Both the position numbers and the translations under genes were made by a program. From Ramazzottius varieornatus (Eukaryota > Tardigrada > Eutardigrada > Parachela > Ramazzottiidae): DNA of 64,000 bases. Where the stretch lies: NCBI GenBank assembly GCA_001949185.1, contig BDGG01000002.1:6066448-6130447 (forward strand), in the 5' to 3' direction. The first letter of the stretch is position 1; each line of letters opens with the position of its first letter. Of this stretch, positions 11,065-24,200 are shown piece by piece. Below the pieces are notes generated by a model, which had not been told where the DNA came from, made no database searches, and was given only the letters and a program-made list of their open reading frames with translations.

Positions 11065-13628
11065 ATGGCGAAGCCAGCACTGCCTCCCAAACCCAAGTTC
11101 GTCAAGTCAGTGGCAGCTCAACCTGTTGATCATCTCATTCATCTGGACAACAACCAGTGTGTGATCTCTTCCCTGGAGTTTACGGAATGTGTGAGGATAC
11201 CTTCTACGACGAACAAGTCTACGTCGTTTCGCAGTCATCGTTCAGACGAAGAAGAAAGGAGATCTGCACATCCAGGGAATGACTCAACAGCGTTTCAAAG
11301 TTTGTCAAAGGCACGCGTCACTAAATCAGACCTGACAGTGACGCACAAGAAAAGCATAAATAAACCACACACCTCATCAAGCACGATTATCTGTCCTCTG
11401 AATGTAAACCAGCGGGACGAAGCAGATTGTGAAGTTGTCCCTCCCGATATGAATGAACTCGATTACCATACAACCTCGTATCAGCGCAGCACTTTGAAGA
11501 ATACCAACGTGATAACCCATGCCAACCACACACAAGATTTATCGGATGGCACGGCCGAGATTCCACCAAATTCAGACGACGTGAATTCAGAAATCCCAGG
11601 TTATTATTCCATGAAAGAATTATATCACTTGGGACATCGGAAATGATTTAAACATGATCGTTTGCTTGGGTGGCGCACTTTTCCAGCCAATAACAACGGA
11701 ATCGTGCGCCACTCGAGACGACGAGCTTGTTCATTTCGTTTGATAAAATTTCTGGAGTCAATTCTTGTATTCAGCAGGGAGATATTCCCGGAATTCCACC
11801 GTCAGTACGGACACTAGTTCGTCGAACGAGAGCGCAAAAGCTGCTGGTCCTTCCTCAACCACAATGGCCCAGTCTCCGCCTGGCGACTCGATCTGGTCGC
11901 GGTTAGAGCCGAAAGCTCTGAAAGTGGCTTTTGAGATCGTCCAGACTGAGTATGACTACCTCCAAAGTTTAAATCTCTTGCTGACGGACTTCACGGAAGC
12001 TGTGCGCGGATCCGTGTCGGACGTTGAACTGAACCTCCTCCTCAAAGGTCTGCCCGAAATTAAAATGTTCTGCGAAGACCTGTACAGCGACCTCCGCAGC
12101 CACTTAGAGCAGTATCCCATCGACCAAAGAATAGCTCCAGTATTCCTAAAGAAAGGCAAAGTGTTGATTTTGTATGTGTCTTATGTGAAAGACTTCCAAA
12201 GACTCATCGATACTTACCAGAGCCTGCTCAAAAGATATCCTGCCTTCAGCGAAGCAGTTTCCCGGTTCGAGGTGAGCTCAGTTAACTTCCATCTTCAACC
12301 AGGATGGGTAAGAATATAAGAGTATGATTCGTAGGCTTCTCCGGTATGCAAGAAGATCCCTCTGCTTGAGTACTTCCACAAGCCCATACAAAGGCTACCA
12401 AGATACCCTTTGTTGCTGGGAAGTTACCTGCGTGCGCTGGAGGACGACCACCGCGACCGGGATAACGCAAAGCGTAAGTGAGGAGCAGGAAGTAGTTTGT
12501 CAGTTGATTACCTTTCTTTTCTGAGTCATGAACTGTGAACCTTTTTTCTGTTCCATAGAGGCACTGGATTTGGTTTCCGATGTGACTGCGAAGGCTAACA
12601 CCACTCTGGCTTCCCTAGATAAAGTGCACAGATTACTCTGGTACCAGTCTCGGACCATGGAGTACACCTTCCTGCGGCCTAATCGTGAGTTTGTTCGCGA
12701 TGGGGTCTTGAAGAAACTGTCGCGTAAAGCGCCGCAGGAACGGACTCTTATACTGGTAAGTCTTTCGAGTCTCCCTGCATATTTTATTCGGGACGTCAGC
12801 AAATGATTTCAACATGATCGTTTACACCAGTGGCGCATGGTTCCATTGTTACTGGCTGGAACATGTGCGCCATTTTGGACGACAATTATGTTCAAGCCAG
12901 TTGCCGACGTCTCATACAGCTGACCCGGAAATTGAATATTGACCGTCGAGGTCCTTTGCAGTGCTCGGATGCCCTGATATGCTTGGAAAGGGACATAACT
13001 ACCGGCAAGTTTGTGCTCAACGGAGAATATCCTCTGACAGAAATCAAGGTAAAAGTGTGCACGACAGAGGGAACCCACGCCAAAAAACTGAAGCTTCACA
13101 ACTGAACTGTCTGGCTTGCGATATGAGTTTAGCTTACCCTGATGTTGCAGGTAGATACCTCGATCGATAGCGACTACTTCGACCGCGATCTGGAGTTCGC
13201 TCTGTACTCACAGAGAAAGTCCTTCGTGTTCCAAGCGAACTTCATTGAGGAAAGGAACTCGTGGTTAACCGCCGTACGCCGAGCGATAATAGAACGGCAG
13301 AGAACTCTGTCGCACAAAGTTAGCGGAAGCGATTCCATCGATGGAACTGTAAGCAGCTCTACCTTTGCATCTTTTCAGATGTTTTGGCTATAGTTGGATC
13401 TGTGACTTGTTGTAGGGAACGCAGCGTTACGCGCCCATCTGGATCCCGGACTACCGCGTGCAAGCTTGTCAACTCTGTAAGAAGGCCTTTGGATTGTTCC
13501 GTCGGTACCACCATTGTAGGTTATGCGGGTATGCAGTCTGCGGCAGTTGTTCGCCCCACGAAATCAACATCGATTACAAGGACAATCGCTCCAAGCGAGT
13601 CTGTAGGTCTTGTTATGCTCAGCACTAA
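11065..13628 (+). CDS. FGD-type Rho guanine nucleotide exchange factor (DH-PH-FYVE)
   Basis: Activates a Cdc42/Rac-type GTPase at phosphoinositide membranes. Exons that keep frame: 11065-11599, 11775-12271, 12335-12473, 12559-12755, 12920-13048, 13151-13348, 13416-13628, coding for 635 residues. The N terminus has a proline motif (ALPPKPK) and a long polar linker. The DH domain (about residues 210-400) has KALKVAFEIVQTEYDYLQSL and KPIQRLPRYPLLLGSYLRAL. The PH domain follows (DGVLKKLSRKAPQERTLIL, CSDALICLERD, SWLTAVRRAI). A C-terminal FYVE finger has WIPD, RYHHCRLCGYAVCGSCS and a final RVCRSCYAQH before TAA. Most FGD proteins have a second PH domain after FYVE; here the stop is immediate. Introns 1 and 4 carry foldback elements. 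A 5'UTR intron probably ends at the TTGTTGTAG upstream of the ATG. Confidence 0.93.
11641..11733 (+). repeat. Foldback element copy 1 (FGD intron 1)
   Basis: Arms GGGTGGCGCAC (11668-11678) and GTGCGCCACTC (about 11704-11714) enclose a CAGCCAATAACAACGG core. The module begins AAATGATTTAAACATGATCG, which copy 2 and inverted copy 3 share. It sits in the 175-bp intron 11600-11774. Confidence 0.75.
12801..12895 (+). repeat. Foldback element copy 2 (FGD intron 4)
   Basis: Begins AAATGATTTCAACATGATCG as copy 1 does; arms CAGTGGCGCAT (about 12828-12838) and TGTGCGCCAT. The core reads CATTGTTACTGGCTGG, the reverse complement of the copy 1 core, so the loop is inverted relative to the flanks. Intron 12756-12919. 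Confidence 0.72.
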
Positions 13629-15266
13629 CTGGTGGGCTTCTACTTGCATTCCGGTGCGCTCGGTGGTTTCTGTTACATGTGATTTTGCTCGTTACATGTG
13701 ATTGCATTTGCATGAGAGCAGCTTTCTTTCTGCACTGGTGCTGTGGTAGGTTTTCTCTTATTTCGTACCTTATACTTTTCTCCCAGTCAAGTGTCATAGG
13801 TATAAGGTACATAGGTGTAAGAGTACTATATCGCCATACCGGAATATTGTTTGGGCAAAATATGCACTGACACTTTTACTAACTTTGAATATCAATTAAC
13901 CACAATAATAACTTTCCAGAATATGACTTTGCACAATGATCGACCAACCATAATACTAACCGACCAATATATCGCTCCATGAAATATATCAAAACACTCA
14001 GCGGCTCTCGCTAACACCTTCCAATATCTTTGAAAATGAACTTCAGTGTCAAATTGCATTGTTCAAAAGCGTCACGGCTATACCAAAACGCATCAAAAGT
14101 AGAGGTATGACCCAATGACCAATCGACATTTTCCACCATCGGGGATGTGAGGCTGTGAGCCAAACGATATTTACATAGTACACCAGTTAGCCACATGGCT
14201 GGTTGATATGAAAGTCAGTTAACGTTTTGGTCACGCGATATTCATGAGCATTGTGGTTAAACGATATTTTGAGCAGTTACCAAATATAAGAGTTAAAGCG
14301 AAGTTAGGCTTGTCGAATCGGCGCTGGAAGGGAATTTTCGACGTGGAAGGGTAAGTATTTATCTGGTGAACTTGGCATGCTGGAAATGTTTCGGGGTTAA
14401 AAAGTCGGCTAAAAAGAAGAGAAACAGCGAAAAGTTGAATTGCGCAGCAATTAATAAAAAGGTCGAGCACAGCCCGCGCTCTTTCTATCACATTGATCAT
14501 TTTGTCGTCGTCGTCGTCGTCTCAGCAGACTTCACAGTCAAGGATAGAAACCATTCTGGCGGAAAACTGATAACTCAACGCGTACATACTATCAAAAGAA
14601 TAATCTCCAGCAATGTTCAAAACTACACAGTTTTGGAAGCACAGTGGTGAAGATAATGACTTTGTCAGAATTTCACAGATTCAATGCATGAGAGAAGGGA
14701 GAGGGAGGAAAGAAAGAAAGAAGGGGATGGTGTGCGGGAAGTGGAGTGCAGACAGTGCAAGAACAAAAAAGCAACAGTAAAGAGAAGCAATGAATAATAA
14801 TCATTTGGTGTCGCACCGAGGCGGACATTTTCTTCTGGTAGAGAAAGGGAAAGACAAGTAGCAATGTGTATAACTCTTTTTTAGTTTCGTAACATTTAAT
14901 CATCATCATCATCATCATTATCGTCGTCGGATTCGTCGCTGTCAAGACACCAACCACGTCCATCTTCCCGACGGTCCGTTCTGCATGGTGTGGACTGTTG
15001 AAGGTAGGTATCGCCTCTTGAGCACAGAGAAGGAAAGCGCTGGACTACAGAGACATGGGAAACACTTGGAAGCGCGGAAATGACTCTCGTAAAAACTGAA
15101 AGGTGGCTGTATGTCTGTGGGAGTGTGTGTGTGTGTGTGTGGGAGTCATAGCGCGCTGTAGCTATAGAGTCCATTAAAGCTTCTTTCCATATCACAAGAG
15201 GATGAACATTCACGAAATGTGTACCGAAGACCGAGTGCCACAGGAAAGGTACGAAGGAGCGACGTG
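13629..15266. other. Intergenic region between FGD and ELL 3' ends
   Basis: No gene recognised. Simple repeats: GTC repeats near 14504-14521, CAT/ATC repeats at 14901-14919, and a GT run at 15123-15140. The last two probably lie in the ELL 3'UTR. A minus-strand frame here that ends in poly-Asp is an artefact of the ATC repeat. Confidence 0.6.
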
Positions 15267-18200
15267 CTATGCTTTGATGTGGCCTGCGTCGTAAACTTTG
15301 ATCTGGTGCTTGATGAGATGGAGCTTGTCCGTCAGCTCCTGCCACCTTGCGCGCTTGTCCGCGTAATCACGGTTACTCTTTAGCGCGTTGTACTTGTCCT
15401 TGATGGACTTGGCCACACGTTTATAGTCCGCCGAACCCTCCTTGACAGCCTTCAAGTCGTTCTCCAGACTGGAAAAGTCGTTGCTGATATCGGCCATTTC
15501 CTTGTGCAGCTTCTTGTACTCGTCGTACTCGTTGAAGAAATCCTTCTTGTACTGGCGCCTTTGGTCAGCCGTATTGATCGTTGCGTACCGTCTGTAAAAA
15601 CAATCAACACTGAGATACGGTGGAAAACATACAGTACCGAGAAAGGAATTCAAGGCAAGGTATATCCCCATCAGGTCGCATACCAGCTCACGAGTGCGCG
15701 ATTTCATCAGGGTGATACTGTTTCTGTTATTTCTGTTAATCAGCAAACTTTGCCTTTGATATTTGTCCGCAATAGCGCAGTTAAAATTGAAGCATGTAGC
15801 TGGAAATTCGTGACTATTAGGAAACACTTACGCTTCAAGTGAATTCTGAGTATCCTCTCGTTGGGGGAAGGCAGCTTGGTTTAGTATTTTCTCATTAGAT
15901 TTTGATTGCACTTGAGGCGCAAGTCTGTTGTTGTTCAGGTCGTCATTGGTCTTCTTGACATTTGCCGTCATATTCATATTCAAGACGCTCAAGTTGCCGC
16001 GGTTGTTCTCCTTCAGCTTATTCAGCGATACATCTGGTGGACTGGGTGTGGAGCAGGCGCTGATGCTACTGGGTGGCGGCGACAGGTCCGCTCCCGGGTT
16101 CAGAACTCGGGCTATCGGGTTGGAACTCTTCTTCTCCGGGTTATAGGTTGGAATGGCAGAAGAAGCCGAGGAAAGCGACCGAGGAAGCATCACAGACGAC
16201 GAGCTACTGTTAAGACTATCCACACGCTTCTTGGCCGTCAACTGATCAGCCGTACTGTACAATGGCCATTTCGTGTCGACGGTACCGAACAGCTCTGCTT
16301 TCAGCTCGTAACCACCATCGCTCCTACACGTCGCCACTTCACCGAGAAGAGCCTCCAACTGCCTCGACTCTTCGTCCTTGTAGCCGTACTTCCTCAACTT
16401 TTCAACCAGCTCGCTCTTCCTCATACCGCCTTTCAGCGCCAGAGTGTGCACCAGACGTTCTTGTAAGGGCCGGGAAGGTGGGTGAGCGATGGGAGACCGA
16501 GAAGAAGACCGGTTGTTGGGTTCAGGGACTGCCAGGTTCGACGTTCGAACAGCAGGCTGGCTTGTCGCCGAAGTAGTCGAACCGGCTTTACCTTGGGAAA
16601 GATGATTGGGAAGTAGCTTGGCAGAAACGTTGGTTGGCTTGTTGGAGAAGGGAGATCTTGAGGGAGAAGTGTCCAGTCGTGACTTTTTGTTGAGGGCGTT
16701 GGAGAGGTCGGAAGGTCGTTTGTTGGTTACCGTCAAGCCACGGTTCGAGCCAGCACTTCGGGCGGAAGTTTCAATTTCTTTGGCACTGCACAATCGAGAA
16801 AGTGACAACGAGTTATTATGCTCGGTGTGTGCAGATGGAAGAACGTAAGCAAACAAACGAACCATTGTTTCTTGATCTCTTTATCAGCGGCAGCCATTTT
16901 TTCTCGCGTATTACTGAAGGAGTCTTCCGTGGCGTGCACAGTCAACTTTTGCCTTATATCACCCAAGTGATCCAAATCTCCCGAACGCCGTGTAAACTGC
17001 ACACACTCACTAAAGTTGCCATCAGATTTTGGCCCGTCACCCAGTCCAAAGTTGATCACATCTCCCGAGGGAAGTTGTATAAACTGCAAGGAGGGAAAAA
17101 CAACAAAGCCGTTAGTCATCAATCATATCAAATGCCGTATCCTTTCTTGTGGGCAAAACTTCGGTGAAACACAACCATCCCAACCATCCCGTGCTTTGGG
17201 ACGTCGCCACGTCGGCAACTGAACTGGAACAGGTCGCTCTCCCAAGTGGCGCACGTTGCCGAATTTATTGGCTGAAAGAATGCGCCACTTGGAAAACCAA
17301 TCTAGTTCAAATCATTTGCCCACAGCGCAATTGAAACATTGAATATTCCCATATTCGTTTGTTTGAATATTGCTTTCCGTTTGTTTTCCAAACTATTAAT
17401 TGAGTTCCGGAGGTTTCGGACGAGATTTGTGATGGAAGGGCGTTCGAGCTCTAGATGAGCATGAAAGCAATGTGTCGAGTAGTACTGATAGGGCGAATGG
17501 CCCTGATGAGGACGATCACGAGCGCTGACGACGGTCGCCGAGTGTCTAGCGAAGACCAACGGTCATGCTGCTCCAATGTGTCATGTTCAATTTCAACCAT
17601 AGTCTGTCGCACTCGCTGGCTCGTCCACAAAGCACCGGTATAAACTAAGCTATCGATGATATCCTCTTCCTCAGCGCCAGCCAAACAGTCTCTCGCACTG
17701 ACCGTAACGTTCTAGGTCCATGCTTGAATCCAAGTCGAGGTCGAGCATTGTTGGCCGTCGATGTGAACGAGCGAGCAAGTCCTAACCAGCCCAGCGACAG
17801 CCAGCAGACGCCTTCAAACACGCTCACAGCTTTCACCTCTTGCTTAATACATTACAAAAGAATTCAAAAAACCATCGCCAAAACCGATGCTTCTTATCTG
17901 ATCTGTGTTCCCAACAAAAACAGAAACCAGGGAGGACCTCAAAGCTGCGCCAGTACGAGGTACCTTGGTTTCCATTTGCCCCTTTTCACTATTCGTACTT
18001 GTGAACAACATGCATGTGTTGTTCAATGGTGCTTCAAGGCGTTCTACATTTTCCGCTAGTTAAGTGAGCGTTCCATGGGCGAAATCAAGATCATTGTGAG
18101 CAACAAGTTATCGCGATCGCACAGTGCCTATGAAAAAGTTCATTGCGGTCGCCTGCACAGATGTTTTTCCTCGTCAGTCGGCCTAGCTCTTTTAGTCTCT

Positions 18201-21200
18201 CACAGCATGCACACATACAAAAAGTCACCTGCAGGAGATTTTGTTGTTGAGCAGAACAGACAGTCACATAACCTCCTTACGAACCAGCTCTTCTTGTCCG
18301 TTAATGACAGTCAAGCTGGTTCAAGGTAGGTCCTCGTGCGCCAAATAACTTTCACCAAAGCAATGCCCACTCTTTATTCCATAAAATTCCTTTATCGCTC
18401 TTTCTTACCCCATCTCTCTCGCCAAGTTGAATAGTTGCTTTGGTTCGTTCCTGCAACAGAAAGGAAATAATATTAGAGTCAAAGAGACATGTAGGTAACA
18501 TCCAGAACGGAATGCACCCATCTCCTAGCAACCTGCACACTGTGCATCGCATACTCGCTGCGTTAAGTGAGTATGCAGGTACGTGCAAGAGCTCACAATT
18601 GGGTTTTCTACACACGCCGCGAGACGCACTCTTGAAAGGAGGAAGTTATGTGGGTTATATTCCTCGAAAAGGAAAGTTATCTAAACCAGTCCATGTTTCT
18701 TTGTTGGATGGTCACACTCGAGTAACATACCGCTGCGTGAGCAATTGTTTACAGCGAAAGCATGGCTTGCTGTGCACCGCGCAGGTTACGTATTTGGAGC
18801 GTCATGGTCATTTCCTCCTCAATCCGACTAAACGATACGCACGTAATGTGGCTTTGTATTTCGGGGTATACAACTTGCTCTAGAAGGTCAACGTAGCGCA
18901 CGTAAAGCACCCTGTGGATCGGCGATCAAAATATCTGAACACAAACATGCGCGGAATTTCATAACTCCCTATCTTTACCGCCCGGAAGTGCTTTTTGTAC
19001 CTTTCGGAAATTCAGCCATTCCTCACAATGTCATGACCTTAGCTCGACCTACCATACACCAAAAGGTCGCCGCCTATATTTATACTAAATTTTTCTTTGA
19101 ACTTTTTTTCCGATAGAAATTCAGCTGATAGTTTTAAAACGTTTCTTCCTGGTGGAAGTTTGCGTTAGACTGGTTTGGTCCTTTCGCATTCTGTTGAAGG
19201 GCTGGTTTCGCCGACAAAAGGCTTACCTATATATTACATAACAAAAGGCTACAGTATTGCAGTCACACATTTCCGTGCTGCAAACTTCAGTCGGCACCCA
19301 AGCATGTCGCCAAAATAAGTCGCACTACCACCAGCGCCAAGTGTACTGGGCAAAAAAGCACAACACTAAAGATTTTGTTTATATTACTTGTATCGCCGAC
19401 TTAGGCATATGCCGCTGTCTTGTCGGAAACATTGTAACCGATATTGCCATAACGCAGCAGCTCCCCATTACACACTTCATCAAACATCAACAACAACACG
19501 TTTTAGAAAAAACACGGATACTTCACGTTTTTGCCCCGTCGGCAATTTCGCTACCGGAGAACCCCATCGAAGGCAGTACAAAACCCATCAACAATATCCG
19601 TCAGTATCTGCACTTGATTTTATTACGCTTTGATACCTCTGTCTCGGACTTCCTCGTTGCGCATTAAGTCAAGTGGACGCAAGATTCGCGAGAGAGCTCT
19701 TCCTCTTGCATACGACGATATCAGCCGATGACAGCTGACTCGATAAATCTCTGATAAAGTCTTATCTACCTAAATGATACATAACCGTCTGCTCTGGTAT
19801 GTTTTCACATGGAATTAGATCCATGGTTGGTCAAGCGTGGCTAACCTACGAGAAAGAATAAGCAAGATGGCCCGTTGGTCAATTTCCCAGACAAACGACC
19901 CAATCGACCCACTCAATTGAACAGCCACTAGCTCTGCACGGTACAGTCTCGCAGCAGACACAACGTTATAGCTAAGGTGTTTGCATGGCGACCCAGATCA
20001 CTCAACCGGACTGGTCTAATGGTCCCCTAGCTCGCAACTCAATTTATGATCTGTTGCAAGCTTGCAAGTCCAAAGACAAAGATCATTACTATTAATCCGC
20101 CAGACCAAACTCGTCAGTCATGGCTCGCGGCTCTGTCCAAACTCTTCACTCAACTGAGCCACGTTGCGAGGAAATCGGACCAGGAAGCCAACCGGAGAAC
20201 CCAGAACCTCCCAGCATCAACCCGCGCACGCCTGCGCCGCTTCCCCTTTCAGTTTACACTCGAGGATTTCTCGGGTTGCCTCCTAACACAACTTACAAAA
20301 CATTCCTCACTCCTCAAGCCAGCTGAAAGGTCCGTGAGCCACCAAAGATAGACCCTAATTAAACCATCTTCGCTTACCCTGTTTACATCAAACGGCAAAG
20401 TATGTACCTGGTCAAGGTCTAGGCTAGATTTAATAATCGGACACTGTGTTCGACGCATCGAGAGGAATTTTTGACGGGTTCTGAAATTAAGAGTCGTCAT
20501 GGCGGACTTTTACTGCGGAGATATTACCGCAGGTGTCTATTCATCCGTTATGATTGCCTTACAGGTTATTAGCAGAGGATGTCACGTCGGTGTGGTTACA
20601 TGAGCCCCCGTCTCATGTCGAGTCTGTCCCGCACCATTGTCTAACGCAACGCATTCGAGTTCGCAATTCAAATGCAAGCGGACGACTTTTACGAGTGGTT
20701 TCTGGCCCTCATCCACATCATCATGCCAAACTAGGCAACTTTCCACAGTTTTTGCCCTGTCGCTGCAAAAACACCCGAAGAACAATGTCAGACAGACAGG
20801 CCGCGCCAAAGTTAATCTACTGGTACAAACCTAATCCATTCAGTTTATTAACTCATTTTTTCCATACGTAATCAATACGGGTATACTATCCCTCATACGG
20901 TAGTTGCGCCTTTTGAATTTCGAATATACATTTGCCATTTTTGATGGTTGATGAGCGCGACGGGGACTTCTTGCCTGCGCGATTGTCGCTACGACGACCT
21001 GTCATCGGAAAGGTTGGCTCTGTCGTAGAGAATGACATTTCAAGCTACATAAAGACCATGTAGCATTCCCGGTATAAATATACACTTCACAGCCGGAAAG
21101 GCGGAAACATTGTGGCGACCACCTATGTATGTGTTTCTCACAAAGTAAACGTCGACCCATAAAGCATATAAATAAATATTATTACACTTTTAAATTTTTA

Positions 21201-24200
21201 CAGAGTGCCGACTTCCTCCTTCACCTGCAAGTTTTTCCATTGAATCGGATTCAAACCTTGGCCAAACCAAGAACTTACACACGTGTTCTCATTTTAGCCG
21301 TTCATAAAGTCAAGCGAACTGTAAAGCTATTCGGAAAACTGACCATAGAAAAGATTTCGTAAACACGCACGTACGGCCATCGATTCTAAAGTCACAAAGA
21401 CTCGATGAATGACGCATTAGCGGACCGCAGGTAGCACGAATTAGCACGAAACTTTCACACCTCACAAACTGCTTTGAATGAGATTATTTGACAATGAAAG
21501 AGACCAACTTTCACTCCCTTCGGATGAATTTCCGCCACTGTGTTTGAGATTTCAATGCTTAAAACTTCAGAATCGTCTGACGGAGGTTCAAAGGTCTTCA
21601 AGGCCCAAAAGCCAACCAAATAACCGGCGACCTCTGGCCGCAGACTTTATCAAAGAGTTTTAATGCCAGCTAGCTGCTAATCACGATGAACTAGGGGTTG
21701 CTTTGTGGTGCACATGCGGAAGACCAAACTGGATGGACACTATGGCGCGAGCTAATTCTGGCCATATCTGAACGGAACACACCAGACTACAGAACCACTA
21801 TCGATAACTTCACATGCGACTTTACAAGCGATAATCAAAGCTCTGCTCTACCATTCTGACCTGATGGATTTAAGAATCGTCTGGCGGACAATGGATGATA
21901 GTTAATTCAGCTGGCGTCAGGTGGGCCTTATCACAGAACCCGACCAGAGTCTCGTCCCGGTAATCAAACAGAAAATGACTGACGAGCGCGACTTATGTCC
22001 GATTGCTCGTGTGTTTCTGCTCGTCTTTTTCAAGGACACAGAGATCGAAATTTTTGAACGAAAAACTATTAACAGTATTAATCAAACCAGTTTTCACGGT
22101 TCAGAAAAGTGCTTCCTAAGAATATTCTGATCATACGAGACATAGGGCAAGCAACTTCGGCAAGGTGGTTTTTCCAAGCGGCGCTCGCTTTCGGTCAGTA
22201 ACACCGGAAACACGCGCCACTTGGGGGGAAAAATACTCTTAATTCCTGAGTCTGTTTGCCGTGCTCCCATGTACAAACTTTTTCTGTTCCCGTAAGCAAT
22301 AGTATATTTCTGGGGGAAATCTAGTTTCGACCAGTTGTTTTGCTAACAGGCCAATTGGGTGAAATCTAGCGAAAGAAGGAAGTGAGATGAAAGGTTGGTT
22401 GTTCGAGCAACTCAAGAACGGCGCCGCTGCCATCGACGACAGACACGGCAGGCCATATCGTAATATCGGCATAGCGTCGCAGCTCAAGTGCTTTGGCTAG
22501 TTGAGTTCGAGACCAAAGTTGACTCCATGCACGCTACAGTACACCGAGTCGAGTTCCTTCTATCTGTCAACCATTGACTTTTCAAAATGCAATTTGTCAC
22601 AACCGAGTCTTCAGCAGACAAGCCTTGTAATACTGTAAACTACTACCTCCTCAATTTCTTCAACAGCACGTTTTCCAAACGCCGGCGAAAAAAACCACAT
22701 CATTGCATTTTTCTGGAATATTTCGAGGTTCTTTCTGCAATTTGTCCTTTCTGTCATACACTTTTGTTCTCGTTAGGGCATGGATGGGTAAGAAACACCG
22801 AAACGAAACCAAGAACATTACGAAGAAAGGCGCGATATTTACAAAAGCGCAGAGTAGCATAATCAACCTTTGGGTCCGATTACGATAACTAGTTTTCAGC
22901 CGAGCTGGCGCAACAACTCGGTTCAGCGGAGAAAGGGTTCTCCGGACATCACGTCGATAAGGAAGCCCTCGGCGAACTTGAATACAGGCTAGGCTAGTGA
23001 TATTTTCACCTCGTTTTCCTCAGTTCCGATATACCGAATAGTGCTGCTTACTGTCAATGTTACGCGAAAAACTTGCAACAGCAGAAGCTGTGGCAAAAAG
23101 TGACAGTCAGCACTCATGAACCCGCTAACTCTGGACCTTATGAAACCGAACAATCGTCACAGTGCAACACAGCTGCTATATTTCGCTATCATCAGCATAA
23201 ATAACCGTCAGTGTGGCACCACAGAGTGGGTGCGCCAAGACGTTGTCTTCTTGGTGCGCACACGTATAGATAATTCGGTAATTTGATTGACGCCGCATGA
23301 CAGTGGCAAAGTCGCGGATCGATTGTCGATGGCGACCGGCCTAGCTCTACAGGTGTCCGTGCATGCTACCTGCGCACTAAAATAGGTTACTTTATACCCA
23401 CATCAACGAACTCGGAGATCTCTTCAGCACTTACAGTACGAGATTGCGAGCACAGACTAGCTAACCAGTTGGTTTCATGTCACCAAATCTCCAAACAATC
23501 CATTCGATAAGTTATGCCAACACAATCATCAAGCCCTAATTGCACCCAAACCTCTTTGCCAATTGTTACCCCATAAGCGAATGATCCCTGTATATTACCA
23601 CCCAATATCACGGCAGTAAAACTACCATAAACTAACAAAATTTGCCCTTCAGGAACATATTGAGTGAATTTCGATCAGTTCTTTCGATACGCCATTAAAT
23701 TCAAAAAAAAGTCAAAATGGCTTCTTGGGAAGTTTCCCTTTCGTTTTTTTACGATAGAGAGTGACGAAAGGGTGTCGAGAAGTGTGGAAGAAGGTCGGAC
23801 AGTAGACAGCTGGCCTTCTGTTGGTGTGCATTGTACGCCAAGAGAACACGAACGAACGCAGCCACAAGACCAGATAAGCTTCTGAACTCTTGGCCTTAAT
23901 CGTGGCGGAACTGTGAAAAAACGAGTTTTGTATTTGAGCAAAGTCAATTAACAAGCAAAGTCCATTCCGTCGACATGTAGTGCCCAAAGAGAAGGCTCGG
24001 GTCTTCTCCTACAAGGAAGGAATTCTGGAGAACCCGACTAAAAAAGACTTTGAATGATTCGCTGTACCGTGCAGCTAAGCTGAGACATTGTTCCGTGCGA
24101 TCCACCGATGGGTGAAGGAGAAACCTGCCTACACAAAGGAAAACTCAGCCAAGTATACATTACAGTGTCGAAGTGACGACGAAGGGATAAAACTTGGCGC

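Noticed and set aside
13900-14300. Possible MITE with AACCACAAT ends
   Set aside because: Inverted similarity covers only about 10 bp and no target duplication was found.
14896-15345. Minus-strand 149-codon frame ending in poly-Asp
   Set aside because: It overlaps the ELL stop and a GT microsatellite, and the acidic tail is the translation of an ATC repeat.
18440-19667. Plus-strand frames of 147 and 136 codons inside the ELL intron
   Set aside because: No domain, odd composition, no supporting splice sites.
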